Positions 25,798-34,516 of a stretch of DNA of 64,000 nt are shown here, in pieces (positions within the stretch are counted from its first letter, which is position 1; each line of letters starts with the position of its first letter). The position numbers and the translations under genes are program-made. Source of the stretch: Nostoc sp. KVJ3 (GTDB lineage: Bacteria; Cyanobacteriota; Cyanobacteriia; Cyanobacteriales; Nostocaceae); the NCBI RefSeq assembly GCF_026127265.1, contig NZ_WWFG01000001.1, positions 3,268,501-3,332,500 of the forward strand, in the 5' to 3' direction. The notes beneath the pieces are model-generated. The model was not told the origin of the DNA. It saw only the letters and a program-made list of their open reading frames with translations, and made no database searches.

Positions 25798-27126
25798 ATG
25801 GCAAAGCTCAAAATCTCGAAAAAGATATCCACTGCTTTAATTAATTCCCTTGGTGCGGGAGTAGTACCAAGAATGGGAGTTGAATATATAGCAGTAGGTC
25901 GAGAACAAGAACTAAAAAGCCTATTACAAAATCTCGATGATATTGGCGAAGGCATAGCAGCATTTCGCTTCATAATTGGTAACTACGGTTCCGGGAAAAG
26001 TTTTTTACTGCAACTAATTCGTAACCGTGCTATGGAGCAAGGTTTTGTAGTCGCTGATGCTGATTTATCCCCTGAACGGCGATTAGCTGGAAGCAATAAT
26101 GAAGGTGTTGCTACCTATCGAGAATTAATGAGCCACCTAGCTACAAAAACTCGTCCTGATGGTGGTGCTTTAGTCTCGATTTTAGAAGGATGGATTAATA
26201 AAATTCAACAAGAAGTAGTTAAAGAAACTGAAATGCGTCCTAATGACGATGGTTTTGATGACAAAGTTGAATCAAAAATTAGGGAAGTAGTTCAGTATAT
26301 CGAAGACTTAGTTCATGGTTTTGATTTTGGTAGCGTGATTATCGCTTATTGGCGTGGCTATAGAATGGATGATGATAATTTAAAAAATGCTGCAATGCGC
26401 TGGTTGCGTGGAGAATTTACGACTAAAGTTGAAGCAAAAGCAGCTTTAGGAGTGCGCGTCATTATTGACGATGATAGTTGGTATGATTATATAAAATTGT
26501 TTGCTAAATTTGTTGCTGAAATTGGCTATAAAGGACTGTTGATTATATTTGATGAAGCTGTACATTTATATCAAATATCTACTACGGTCACGCGGGAAAA
26601 GAATTATAATCGACTCCTGGCAATGTTTAACGATACCATGCAATGTAAAGCTGAACATCTTGGTATTGTTGTTGGTGGAACAACTAAATTTTTAGAAGAC
26701 CCCAAACGGGGACTTTTTGCAGACCAGGCTTGGCAAAGACGCACAAAAGAAAGTCGTTTTGTTGCACAATCTGGCGTTCAGGAACATTTAGGGCCAGTGA
26801 TTCGTTTGAACCCGTTAAGTGAAGCAGAAATATTGACACTTCTGCAACGTTTAGCTGAGATTCATGCACTCAATTTTGGGTATGAGCAGACTTTGACAAA
26901 TCGTGAGTTAAAGGAATTTGTGCAAGAAATTATTAATCGCTTGGGTGCAGAAGCATTACTGACACCAGGGGAAATTGTGCGAGATTTTATGAGTGTCCTG
27001 AATATTCTTCACCAAAATCCAGGAATTGCATTTGCTAAATTAATTCATGGTTCTAAATTTAAACCTACTGCTATGGGTAAGGATACAGATGTGGATGAAG
27101 ATGGCGCAGCAGAATTTAGTTTGTGA
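25798..27126 (+). CDS. BrxD-like (DUF2791) ATP-binding protein
   Basis: A 442-residue P-loop protein. KISKKISTALINSLGAGVVP near 5-24 and YIAVGREQELKSLLQ form the family's N-terminal lead-in; Walker A is GNYGSGKSFLL (61-71) and Walker B is LLIIFDEAVHLY near 247. ERGFVVADADLSPE-like text after Walker A and the C-terminal LTPGEIVRDFMSVLN are also typical of DUF2791. Relatives include BrxD of BREX type 2, where it works with a helicase, and ATPases of TerB-linked operons. Neither a helicase, a PglZ nor a methylase is present here. The last 20 residues are acidic. Confidence 0.8.
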   Translation: MAKLKISKKISTALINSLGAGVVPRMGVEYIAVGREQELKSLLQNLDDIGEGIAAFRFIIGNYGSGKSFLLQLIRNRAMEQGFVVADADLSPERRLAGSNNEGVATYRELMSHLATKTRPDGGALVSILEGWINKIQQEVVKETEMRPNDDGFDDKVESKIREVVQYIEDLVHGFDFGSVIIAYWRGYRMDDDNLKNAAMRWLRGEFTTKVEAKAALGVRVIIDDDSWYDYIKLFAKFVAEIGYKGLLIIFDEAVHLYQISTTVTREKNYNRLLAMFNDTMQCKAEHLGIVVGGTTKFLEDPKRGLFADQAWQRRTKESRFVAQSGVQEHLGPVIRLNPLSEAEILTLLQRLAEIHALNFGYEQTLTNRELKEFVQEIINRLGAEALLTPGEIVRDFMSVLNILHQNPGIAFAKLIHGSKFKPTAMGKDTDVDEDGAAEFSL

Positions 27127-27210
27127 GTAATGTGAATCACAGAGAAAGGTACATAAGTGCGTATGCAAAAATGTTTAGCTCCGCGTAGCAAGTCCCCTAC
27201 GGGGCAATAC

Positions 27211-27300
27211 AGTTCAGTTAAGCTTTTTTCTCTCCCCTTGCTTCCCCTGCCTCCCCTGCTCCCCCTGCCTACCTTAACAGATAAATTTGCTTAACTGAAC
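27211..27300. mobile_element. Small element with GTTCAGTTAAGC inverted repeats
   Basis: gttcagttaagc (27212-27223) is the exact complement of gcttaactgaac (27289-27300). The interior is a C-rich ctcccctgcctcccctgct tract. Tcccctacgggg-type palindromes lie outside both ends. Confidence 0.55.
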
Positions 27301-27371
27301 CGTGTTTCCCTACGGGGTACGCTCTAATCGCAATGACAATGTATATTTAATTTTGCATAACTACATACTAT

Positions 27372-27452
27372 AAGAATCATATTTGATTCTTAAAAAAATA
27401 TAAGTATCTGTAGGGTGTGTTAGACGGAACGTCGTAACGCGCCATTCCTAGT
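27372..27452. repeat. Half copy of the element at 43088-43484
   Basis: gaatcatatttgattct, a spacer, tgtagggtgtgttagacgga and cgtcgtaacgcgcc follow in the same order as the left half of the element at 43088. The matching right end is missing, so this copy is truncated or solo. Confidence 0.6.
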
Positions 27453-28041
27453 TAAATAAGAATTGCACGTTATTAAATTTGCCTTTCTAAGTAGTTTAAG
27501 TACTCTTGACTCAATGCGAATCATTAGGAGATGGAAGCAGTTTTTGTACAACTTTATCCAGCAGTGTAAATACCGTAAATTTACGGCATCTCATAAGTAT
27601 GCTAATTTTGATGAAGTTATCTCCCCAGAATTTGACCTGATAAATCTTGCCAGCAAATATTAACTAAATCTTAAGATAGATATTTTGTTACTAAATATAC
27701 AGTAATTTATTGGTTTTAATTTTTGAATACAAGAACAGCTTTTTTGCATTCGTCTGAAATGACTATAAACAAGGCTCTCTCAAGGCATTCATGATAGGGA
27801 TCAGTAAATCTCTAAGCAGGATTTAATTAAAAAATAATTTATGTATCTAAAGTAGGAGGGTAAGATCGCTTAAATTCTAGGATAATATACAAAGATATCG
27901 AAAATGTTTCAAACCTGAAATTTTGTTTAAAATAATCAGCCAATATTAAGGTCGTTTGTTAGGTTGGGTCAAACCAAAATTATTTCTACTTTAACTGGCA
28001 GTTTTCTCAAATAAAAAATAGTTACAACCAGGGGTTTTAAA

Positions 28042-28221
28042 ATGCAGACAGTACAAAAGATTTACTGCCCAAATTGCGGCTGCCAAGCCGAACGCTATTA
28101 CATTTCTGATAGTCAATTGACTCGGACACAATGCTCTAGTTGTGACTACTTGATGATTAGTTGTACTCGCACTGGGAAAGTGATTGAGGCTTATGCACCA
28201 GGGATTTATGCACAGCGCTAG
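28042..28221 (+). CDS. 59-residue zinc-ribbon protein
   Basis: A short gene: MQTVQKIYCPNCG at the start, YYISDSQLTRTQCSSCDYLM in the middle and GKVIEAYAPGIYAQR at the end. The CPNC and CSSC pairs form a four-Cys zinc ribbon. Near-identical small proteins are conserved across cyanobacteria, and I recall that some are annotated as PriA, for which there is no basis here. Coding is supported by the motif order and by the clean ATG after an AT-rich leader. Function unknown; perhaps nucleic-acid or protein binding. Confidence 0.82.
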   Translation: MQTVQKIYCPNCGCQAERYYISDSQLTRTQCSSCDYLMISCTRTGKVIEAYAPGIYAQR

Positions 28222-28301
28222 CTAGATATAAAAATTAAAAATTGGAGAATGTCTTCTCTAATTTTTAATTATAAAATTATCTACCACAAATTTTCAGCAT
28301 T

Positions 28302-28787
28302 TTAGAGGCTGTTCTTCTGTTGTCTGAGTTGTTGTTGTCGGATCTGTTCTTGTAATCTCTCTTGTTCCTGTTGTCTAATTTCTTGATCTTGTCTAAGTTG
28401 TTGATTTTGCAGTATTTTTTGTTGCTGTCGTGTAAATTCTTGCTGCTGTTGCGTTATTTCTTCTTGTTGTAGTCTAAATTGTTGCTGGCGGAGCATTTCT
28501 TGCCGTTGTCGTGTAAATTCTTGTTGTTGTATTCTCTGTTGTTGTTGTAGTTGTGGTTCTTGAAGGTTTTGCCTTAGCCATGTTTCCTTCATTTGTTCTT
28601 GTGTTTGCTGATTTTGCTCTTCTTGTTGTTGTCTGATTCTTTCTTGAAACGAATCTTGCGTCTGGGGATTAATCCGAATTATTTGTGCAGATACAGGAGA
28701 ATTAATCGATAGAGCTTTTGCAAGCACAATCAAGAGTAGCCATCCTTTAACCAGCGATAAGCGATTCAACATAAAGTTATTCCTCAA
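28302..28787 (-). CDS. Secreted Gln-rich low-complexity protein
   Basis: A 161-residue protein. The N terminus is a cleavable-looking signal (GWLLLIVLAKALSINSPVSA, cut after SA near 34). The rest is almost wholly Q, R, E and L in repeats such as RQQQEF and QQQLRQQ, forming one long charged helix. Such low-complexity frames can arise from CAA/CAG-type repeats, but the signal peptide supports a real exported or periplasmic protein. Function not recognisable. Confidence 0.55.
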   Translation of the reverse strand: MRNNFMLNRLSLVKGWLLLIVLAKALSINSPVSAQIIRINPQTQDSFQERIRQQQEEQNQQTQEQMKETWLRQNLQEPQLQQQQRIQQQEFTRQRQEMLRQQQFRLQQEEITQQQQEFTRQQQKILQNQQLRQDQEIRQQEQERLQEQIRQQQLRQQKNSL

Positions 28788-29307
28788 TTGTTGTGGTTGG
28801 ATTTAGCGATCGCTAAATCCTTAAAATTTCACCAAAATTACTCTATACATAGATGCAGAGGCTTGAAATAGTTAACTAAAGCTAATGTTTATTCACCGTT
28901 ATGAGCTTGTGCGGTGCTTCTGGTGGGATAGAGCAAAATCAAGGTTATATCTAGTGCAGGATCTTGATTTTGCATAAAAATCTGACTTTTTAGATATTCA
29001 TCATAATTAAATTATACATTCAAATTTTTTACATGGTTTGCCGGATTTCCGTAATCCATCTAAGTAAGTCGATACAAATAAACCTAACTATGTAACAGAA
29101 TGTAAAATCGACAAGACCTTTGCGTTCGCGAAGTATGTCCCAAGGACTTATGCTTCATTCCACTTCATTCCACCATACATTGAAATTTGCACGCCGACTT
29201 ACTTGCGCGAGGTAAGTTAATAAAGGATTTCAGACGATTTTACTCCATAGATAAACAGAGATTATTTCTTAGGATATATCTGTGTTTATCTGCGGTTATA
29301 TATTTGT
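28788..29307. other. Spacer with no gene
   Basis: About 520 bp upstream of the Q-rich gene and downstream of rlmN. It contains cttcattccacttcattcca, a gttcgcgaagtatg repeat fragment and a HIP1-like site near 28806. No coding frame or RNA gene is evident. Confidence 0.5.
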
Positions 29308-30399
29308 TTAATTCTTGCTTGCTCTTAATTGTCCGCAAGCAGCATCAGCCTCTAAACCACGAGAATAACGCACACTAACAGCAGTATTTTGCTGCTTAAG
29401 GACGTTGACAAATGCTTCAATGCGATCGCGGTTGGGGCGTTTGTAATCTACTTCTTGAATTGGGTTGTAAGGAATCAAATTCACATGGCATTGAAATCCT
29501 CGCATACATTTTGAAAGTTCTAATGCGTGTTCTGGTAAATCGTTGACACCAGCCAGGAGAACATATTCAAAGGTAACGCGCCGTCCAGTGATTTCTACAT
29601 ATTCTCGACATTCAGCCAACAAATCTTCTAGAGGATAGGCGCGGGCGCTGGGGATGAGTTTTTCTCGTAGGGCTTGGTTGGGTGCGTGGAGACTGACAGC
29701 AAGAGTGATTTGCAAGTTATTTTGCGCAAACTCACGAATGCGATCGCGAATACCAACTGTAGAAACTGTAAGCGATCGCTGTCCGATACCGATATCTTGA
29801 TTTAGAGATTTCAGGGCTGCTAGGACATTCTCAGTATTCAACAACGGTTCACCTAGTCCCATGAACACCACATTGCTAACCCGTTGCTGAAAATCTTCTT
29901 GCACAGTCAACACTTGATCGATAATTTCATGCCGTGCTAAATTGCGCTTGTAACCTCCCTTACCAGTAGCGCAGAAATCACACGCCATTGGGCAACCCAC
30001 CTGAGTAGAGACGCAAACTGTCAGACGGGCTTTTGGGCCTTCTCCCCTTTCTGCGAAGGTGGGAATACCAACAGTTTCAATAATTTGGCCATCTGTTAAT
30101 TGTAAAAGATATTTGACAGTGCCATCGGGAGCCACAGAGCGGTAATGTAAAGTTGAGCGCCCAATGGGAACTTCTGCTACTTCCGCACGCCATTGCTTAG
30201 AGAAGACAGAAATATCAGCTAGCGATCGCACTCCCTTATCATAGATCCATTCATGCAGTTGCTTTCCTCTGTAAGCAGGTTGTCCTTGTTGCTGCACCCA
30301 AGTGCTTAACTCCGCCAGAGAAGCACCGAGAAGGGGAGGCATTAATTCTGATTTTTCTGAGTTGAAGTCAACCTGAGATACAAGAGGCGTAGCAGACAT
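29308..30399 (-). CDS. rlmN: 23S rRNA (A2503-C2)/tRNA (A37-C2) methyltransferase RlmN
   Basis: A 363-residue radical SAM enzyme that methylates C2 of A2503 in 23S rRNA and A37 in some tRNAs. The CxxxCxxC cluster motif is in GCPMACDFCATG (near 134-145), followed by GGYKRNL. FMGLGEPLLN and SLHAPNQALREKLIPSAR are the SAM-binding and core strands. The catalytic C-terminal Cys is in EADAACGQLR near the end. The N-terminal helical domain carries QPAYRGKQLHEWIYDKG. It is monocistronic, 78 bp from the next upstream gene. Confidence 0.96.
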   Translation of the reverse strand: MSATPLVSQVDFNSEKSELMPPLLGASLAELSTWVQQQGQPAYRGKQLHEWIYDKGVRSLADISVFSKQWRAEVAEVPIGRSTLHYRSVAPDGTVKYLLQLTDGQIIETVGIPTFAERGEGPKARLTVCVSTQVGCPMACDFCATGKGGYKRNLARHEIIDQVLTVQEDFQQRVSNVVFMGLGEPLLNTENVLAALKSLNQDIGIGQRSLTVSTVGIRDRIREFAQNNLQITLAVSLHAPNQALREKLIPSARAYPLEDLLAECREYVEITGRRVTFEYVLLAGVNDLPEHALELSKCMRGFQCHVNLIPYNPIQEVDYKRPNRDRIEAFVNVLKQQNTAVSVRYSRGLEADAACGQLRASKN

Positions 30400-30477
30400 A
30401 AAAAATCACGAGTTGATGTAGGATCTCTATCCTACACCTGCCAGATAAAGTTGGTCTTGACCAAAGAAGACGGGGAA

Positions 30478-30831
30478 TTAACCAAAGGTTGTGCCGTTCC
30501 AGCCCCACATTGCACCCTTAGCATCTGCAAACTCAATGTAAATACGATTTTTCGGTACACCTAGAGTTTGGTTAATTTGCTGGCAAAAGTCCTGACTCAT
30601 CGCTGCGGTTTGGTCTGGCTTCATCGCGCCAATGCTCTTAATTTCAATGTAGCAAACCGGGTCTGTATTCCCCGCAAAAGTCATAGGGATTTCTGGCTCA
30701 AAAGCAGTCATTACATAGGATTCTGGTTTTCCTAAATGTTTTGCTAACTTGGCTGATAGATTTAAAAGCATTGATTCAATTTCAGCTTTTTGAGGAGCAG
30801 ATGCAGAAGTTTGCACTTTAATTAATGGCAT
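30478..30831 (-). CDS. MIF/phenylpyruvate tautomerase-related protein
   Basis: A 117-residue member of the MIF/tautomerase superfamily. The catalytic Pro follows the initiator Met (MPLIKVQTSA). SAKLAKHLGKPESYVMTAF and the C-terminal KNRIYIEFADAKGAMWGWNG match cyanobacterial MIF homologues. Trimeric cytosolic tautomerases of this type act on phenylpyruvate in vitro; the natural substrate is unknown. The gene lies between rlmN and cobM on the same strand. Confidence 0.92.
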   Translation of the reverse strand: MPLIKVQTSASAPQKAEIESMLLNLSAKLAKHLGKPESYVMTAFEPEIPMTFAGNTDPVCYIEIKSIGAMKPDQTAAMSQDFCQQINQTLGVPKNRIYIEFADAKGAMWGWNGTTFG

Positions 30832-30915
30832 ATTACTGAATTAGAAATTATTCACACTGTTTAAGTTTACCGAACCGCAGACCAGACAAGGGGCAGTTTT
30901 CCCAATTCCCACTTT

Positions 30916-31740
30916 TCAGTGATGAGATGAGCGAAACAGATGATTATGTTCGGGATGATATAAACGCGATCGCCCTTTTGCTGTTGAGAGGGCTGGACTG
31001 ATTATATAAAGTGTAGTACGAATTAGTTTTTCTTTATCAGTACATTCCGCCATTTCATTCAGGGGGACAACCTTAATTTTTTCATCGGGCCAGCCGATGC
31101 GAAAGCAAATTGCAATGGGGGTTTCGGCTGGATAGTGTTCGAGTAGTTTAGCTTGGGCATTTTCGACGTGACGCGCACTGAGATATAGGCAGAGGCTAGC
31201 CTGATGTGCTGCAAGAGTAGCTAATTCTTCGGTAGCGGGGACTTCTGTACGTCCACTGATGCGGGTCAAAATTATAGTTTGGACTAAACCTGGGACAGTC
31301 AGTTCTACTTTGAGTTTGGCAGCAGCAGCTTGAAAAGCGCTGATACCAGGTATGACTTCAAAAGGAATATTTGCCTCTCTTAGGAGGTGCATTTGCTCGT
31401 GGATGGCGCTGTAGAGACTAGGATCGCCAGAATGGAGACGGACGACAGATTTTTGCTGCGATCGCACCCTATCGATCATAATCGGCAAAATCTCTTCTAA
31501 AGTCTGATTCGCAGTCCTAATTATCTCCGCATCTTTTCGGCAAAGTTCTAAAATCTGTTCGGGTATTAAAGAATCAGCAAATAAAATCACATCAGCAACA
31601 GCCAGTAGTTTCTGCGCCTTCACCGTCAATAAATCAGGATCTCCAGGGCCTGCACCAACAATATACACAGATGGTTCTATGGCATATAGCGTTTTTTTAT
31701 AACTCAGGTTTTCTGTATATTCACTTTTAAAAGAACCCAC
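30916..31740 (-). CDS. cobM: Precorrin-4 C11-methyltransferase
   Basis: A 274-residue tetrapyrrole methylase. Seen: VYIVGAGPGDPDLLTVKAQK (near 27-46), LHSGDPSLYSAIHEQM near 105 (SAM-binding GDP loop), VIPGISAFQAAAAKL near 130, and LTRISGRTEVPATEEL near 160, which together mark CobM/CbiF rather than CobA, I or J. It makes precorrin-5 (or the cobalt form) in the B12/pseudo-B12 pathway. No cobalamin riboswitch is visible upstream. No other cob genes are adjacent. Confidence 0.93.
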   Translation of the reverse strand: MGSFKSEYTENLSYKKTLYAIEPSVYIVGAGPGDPDLLTVKAQKLLAVADVILFADSLIPEQILELCRKDAEIIRTANQTLEEILPIMIDRVRSQQKSVVRLHSGDPSLYSAIHEQMHLLREANIPFEVIPGISAFQAAAAKLKVELTVPGLVQTIILTRISGRTEVPATEELATLAAHQASLCLYLSARHVENAQAKLLEHYPAETPIAICFRIGWPDEKIKVVPLNEMAECTDKEKLIRTTLYIISPALSTAKGRSRLYHPEHNHLFRSSHH

Positions 31741-31872
31741 GACAATCCCTCAAAAAACTTTTTTGATATTTTCTCAGTATCTTTCCGGATTCACTCTCTT
31801 TCGCTGGTAGAGAGTAATGGTAGATGCACCCTGGTTAAGCCCTAGAAAATATTCTGGGGCATTTTTTATTTT

Positions 31873-31975
31873 TAGGAATTGGGAATTGGGCATTAGTTAT
31901 TCTTCTCACCCTGCCTCCCCTGCCTCCCCTGCCCCCCCTGCTCCCCCTGCCCCCTCATCCCCTCATCTCCCCATT
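31873..31975. repeat. gggaattgggcat / cctgcctcccc dispersed repeat
   Basis: A gggaattgggcattagttat word and then a pyrimidine tract of cctgcctcccc and cctgctcccc units. Relatives lie at 10922-10990, 21258-21340, 27230-27275 and (inverted) 49330-49385, and a related one is inside the histidine kinase at 58480-58595. The C-rich strand could form i-motif or G-quadruplex structures. It overlaps the last codons of lgt. Confidence 0.65.
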
Positions 31976-32830
31976 CCCCTTGGGAGTAGGCACTACATCG
32001 GGTAAAGGGCGTTTGAGTAAGTAAAGCCAAGCTAATCCAATTAATCCTAATAAAATTCCTAGACTACTGACTACTTGTGCCATTCGTAATGGCCCCAGCA
32101 TCAAGCTATCAGTACGGAAACCTTCAATCCACAAGCGTCCTAAGCTATAGGCTGGCCAATAAACTAGAAATAGCGTGCCTACCTTCAAACGCGGCTTACC
32201 GGATAAAGACCGGAAAAACAACGTTATTAGTAGCGTAAAAACCATTAAATCCCACAGAGATTCATACAAAAAGGTGGGATGGAAGTAATCGAAACTAGCA
32301 TATTCTAAAGGACGATGGTCTGGTGGAATATACAACTTCCAGGGTAAAGTCGTAGGATCGCCAAAAGCCTCAGAATTAAAGAAATTACCCCAACGTCCGA
32401 TCGCTTGCCCTAAAATCAGCGAAGGCGCTACTAAATCTGCCAGTTGCCAAAAAGATACCTGCTTGATTTTGGCAAAGATTAATGCAGCCAAAACGCCACC
32501 AAGAATTGCTCCATGAATGGCAATGCCTCCTTCCCAGATAGCAAAGATTTTTCCGGGAGTCGGGGCATATTTTGACCACTCAAAGAAAACGTAATATAGC
32601 CGTGCGCCAGGAATTGCCCCAATCAACAACCAAAAGAACAAATCGCCTAGCAACTCAGGATTAACATTACGACGCTTTGCCAACTCCTGAGAGAGGATTA
32701 CGCCAATTAAGACTGCTGTGGCAATCAATAAGCCATACCAACGGATACTTAGTGGCCCTAATTTCACTAGAATGGGCCCTGGAGAAGTAAATTGAAACGC
32801 CAAGAGCAAGGTAGAAAAATCCAGTGCCAT
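31955..32830 (-). CDS. lgt: Prolipoprotein diacylglyceryl transferase
   Basis: A 291-residue inner-membrane enzyme with about seven helices that adds diacylglycerol to the lipobox Cys of prolipoproteins. Family signatures: SIRWYGLLIATAVLIG near 28, IPGARLYYVFFEW near 73, GGIAIHGAILGG near 100, and the Lgt signature GQAIGRWGNFFNSEAFG near 142. The C-terminal segment FLVYWPAYSLGRLWIEGFRT is canonical. The final residues (VPTPKGNGEMRG) run into a dispersed repeat and may be a repeat-derived tail. Its clients would include the lipoproteins at 8422 and 51685. Confidence 0.95.
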   Translation of the reverse strand: MALDFSTLLLAFQFTSPGPILVKLGPLSIRWYGLLIATAVLIGVILSQELAKRRNVNPELLGDLFFWLLIGAIPGARLYYVFFEWSKYAPTPGKIFAIWEGGIAIHGAILGGVLAALIFAKIKQVSFWQLADLVAPSLILGQAIGRWGNFFNSEAFGDPTTLPWKLYIPPDHRPLEYASFDYFHPTFLYESLWDLMVFTLLITLFFRSLSGKPRLKVGTLFLVYWPAYSLGRLWIEGFRTDSLMLGPLRMAQVVSSLGILLGLIGLAWLYLLKRPLPDVVPTPKGNGEMRG

Positions 32831-33093
32831 GAGAAATTACCTAGAAAAGTTCGTTAACTACCCGCGCACTTTGCTGAGTACGGAGTTTCTTACATCTTGA
32901 ATACTGGAACTACACTTAAAATCCAGCATCCATATTTAGGAGTCTAATTCCTAACGCCTAGTTGAGCATAATTTGTACCACTAAAACAATTGAGTTTACC
33001 ATTCTTGCTCAGAGCGCAAGATGGTAGATTTGAGTAAGTTACACAAAAGAGTTTCGATATAATCACCTAAACAACTTTGATATATCTAAAATT

Positions 33094-33645
33094 GTGATTG
33101 CTATTTATCCTGGTAGCTTCGACCCCATCACCTTGGGACACCTTGACCTCATCGGGCGCGGTTGTCGGCTGTTTGAGCGGGTAATTGTCGCTGTACTGCG
33201 GAACCCAAACAAAACGCCACTTTTTAGCGTGCAGCAACGGCTAGAGCAGATCCGTCTTTCTACACAACATCTACCTAATGTAGAAGTAGACAGCTTTGAT
33301 GGTCTTACCGTCAACTATGCCCAAATACAAAAAGCACAAGTTTTGCTTCGGGGTTTACGGGCTGTGTCAGATTTTGAAGTGGAACTGCAAATGGCTCACA
33401 CTAATAAAACTCTTTCTACCCAAATAGAAACAGTTTTTCTAGCAACCTCAAATGAGTATAGTTTTTTAAGTAGTAGTGTGGTGAGAGAGATTGCAAGGTT
33501 TGGCGGCTCTATCGATCATCTCGTTCCCCCACACATTGCCCTAGATATATACCAATGCTACAATCACAACTCTCCAATGTTGAACCCAATTTCAACGGAA
33601 GCAACCCCCCCTCTGAAGAATATGTCAGTGGAGAGGGAAGCGTAG
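33094..33645 (+). CDS. coaD: Phosphopantetheine adenylyltransferase
   Basis: A 183-residue nucleotidyltransferase that makes dephospho-CoA from 4'-phosphopantetheine and ATP. The start is GTG (33094) before IAIYPGSFDPITLGHLDLIG, which contains the TxGH motif. LLRGLRAVSDFEVELQMAHT and NEYSFLSSSVVREIARFGG (the SSxxVRE motif) follow. Homologues end near 160 residues, so the last 20 or so (from SPMLNPIST) are an unusual tail. That tail overlaps the next gene by 91 bp in another phase. Confidence 0.95.
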   Translation: MIAIYPGSFDPITLGHLDLIGRGCRLFERVIVAVLRNPNKTPLFSVQQRLEQIRLSTQHLPNVEVDSFDGLTVNYAQIQKAQVLLRGLRAVSDFEVELQMAHTNKTLSTQIETVFLATSNEYSFLSSSVVREIARFGGSIDHLVPPHIALDIYQCYNHNSPMLNPISTEATPPLKNMSVEREA

Positions 33646-34223
33646 ATATTCAGCAGGAACTCAACCGCCTAGAGGAAATAGTTCTCTCTAGTCTCAGGAT
33701 TCCTCTGACGGGACGCACTCTTATAGATGAAGAAAAGCTGTTAGAACAGCTTGATTACATCCGGCTGGCTTTACCATCACTTTTTCAAGAAGCAGCAGCC
33801 ATCCTTGAGCAAAAGGATGAAATTCTGCTAGAAGCGGAAGAGTATGGACAGCAGGTTGTTGAGGCCGCGCAAGCAAAAAGAGCGCAAATTTTAGCTGAAA
33901 GCGATATTATTCAACACGCAGAACAAGAAGCTGAACAACTGCGGCGACAAGTGCAACAAGAGTGTGAGGGAATAATGCAAGAAACCCTCGCGGAGATTGA
34001 GCGCAAGCGGTATGCTTGTCAGCAAGAGTTAGAACTTATGCGACAAACTGCGATCGCTCAAGCTCAAGAAATTGAAGATGGTGCCGATCAATATGCTGAT
34101 GGCATTTTGGGCAATATCGAGCAGGATCTCAAAGATATGTTGCGAATTGTCACCAACGGACGGCAACAATTGCAAATTGATAACCTCACCCAGCGCAATT
34201 CACCTCCTGGCAAAAAAAGATAA
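33555..34223 (+). CDS. Coiled-coil DivIVA-like protein overlapping coaD
   Basis: A 222-residue, Glu/Gln/Ala-rich coiled-coil protein. EELVSGEGSVDIQQELNRLE-type text leads to LEEIVLSSLRIPLTGRTLID, then a continuous helix (about 75-205; EAEQLRRQVQQECEGIMQE, RKRYACQQELELMRQ). This layout recurs next to coaD in cyanobacteria and resembles DivIVA/ATP-synthase-b-like proteins, but I know no demonstrated function. Its ATG at 33555 lies inside coaD; the next in-frame start options are poor, so the 91-bp overlap looks real and suggests translational coupling. Confidence 0.75.
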   Translation: MLQSQLSNVEPNFNGSNPPSEEYVSGEGSVDIQQELNRLEEIVLSSLRIPLTGRTLIDEEKLLEQLDYIRLALPSLFQEAAAILEQKDEILLEAEEYGQQVVEAAQAKRAQILAESDIIQHAEQEAEQLRRQVQQECEGIMQETLAEIERKRYACQQELELMRQTAIAQAQEIEDGADQYADGILGNIEQDLKDMLRIVTNGRQQLQIDNLTQRNSPPGKKR

Positions 34224-34516
34224 ACTGTAGTCCTAGCATTTACCAGTTTGGGTTGACGGATTTGTAGAAAGATGGTTTGATACATTTTTCTCATCGAGAC
34301 GCAATGTACACATCCCGTTTTTACAAAAGATGCTTCGCCAGAGGCGCAACAGATGATTGAGCTAGTTGCGAGTGTCAGGATATAACTAGGTTTTATCCAA
34401 CGAGACTTAAAATTTATTCAGGTTGTACAGTCAAACCAGAAGAAGGAGGTCTACTCTGTTTGTGAGCCACGTCTGCTTGGCACATTTGCAATGTTTTCTG
34501 CCAACAGAGGAATATT

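Larger units (their letters stand above)
27127..28041. other. Gene-poor spacer with repeats
   Basis: About 900 bp after the BrxD-like gene. It holds a cctacgggg palindrome pair, the 90-bp element at 27211-27300 and a partial copy (27372-27452) of the outer element seen at 43088-43484. A 66-codon frame from a TTG at 27463 (49 codons from ATG 27514) has no recognised motif and I do not call it. Confidence 0.5.

Noticed and set aside
22748..27126. One operon including the DUF815 ATPase
   Set aside because: A strong terminator and a 280-bp repeat-filled spacer separate it from the TerB-C/BrxD-like pair.
25798..27126. A BREX system
   Set aside because: Only the BrxD-like ATPase is present; no pglZ, brxC, brxL, methylase or helicase gene lies in the window.
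27463..27663. Open frame of 66 codons with a TTG start
   Set aside because: No ribosome site, no motif and repeat-rich surroundings; left as spacer.
29187..29378. 63-codon frame overlapping the rlmN end
   Set aside because: It is a shadow over the rlmN 3' end and spacer, without motif.
31741..31830. Possible cobalamin riboswitch before cobM
   Set aside because: No B12-box-like segment or the usual long multi-stem leader is visible in the short spacer.
31840..31870. Hairpin gccctagaa/ttctggggc with a T-run
   Set aside because: It is oriented as a plus-strand terminator, but no plus-strand gene ends here; probably a repeat feature.
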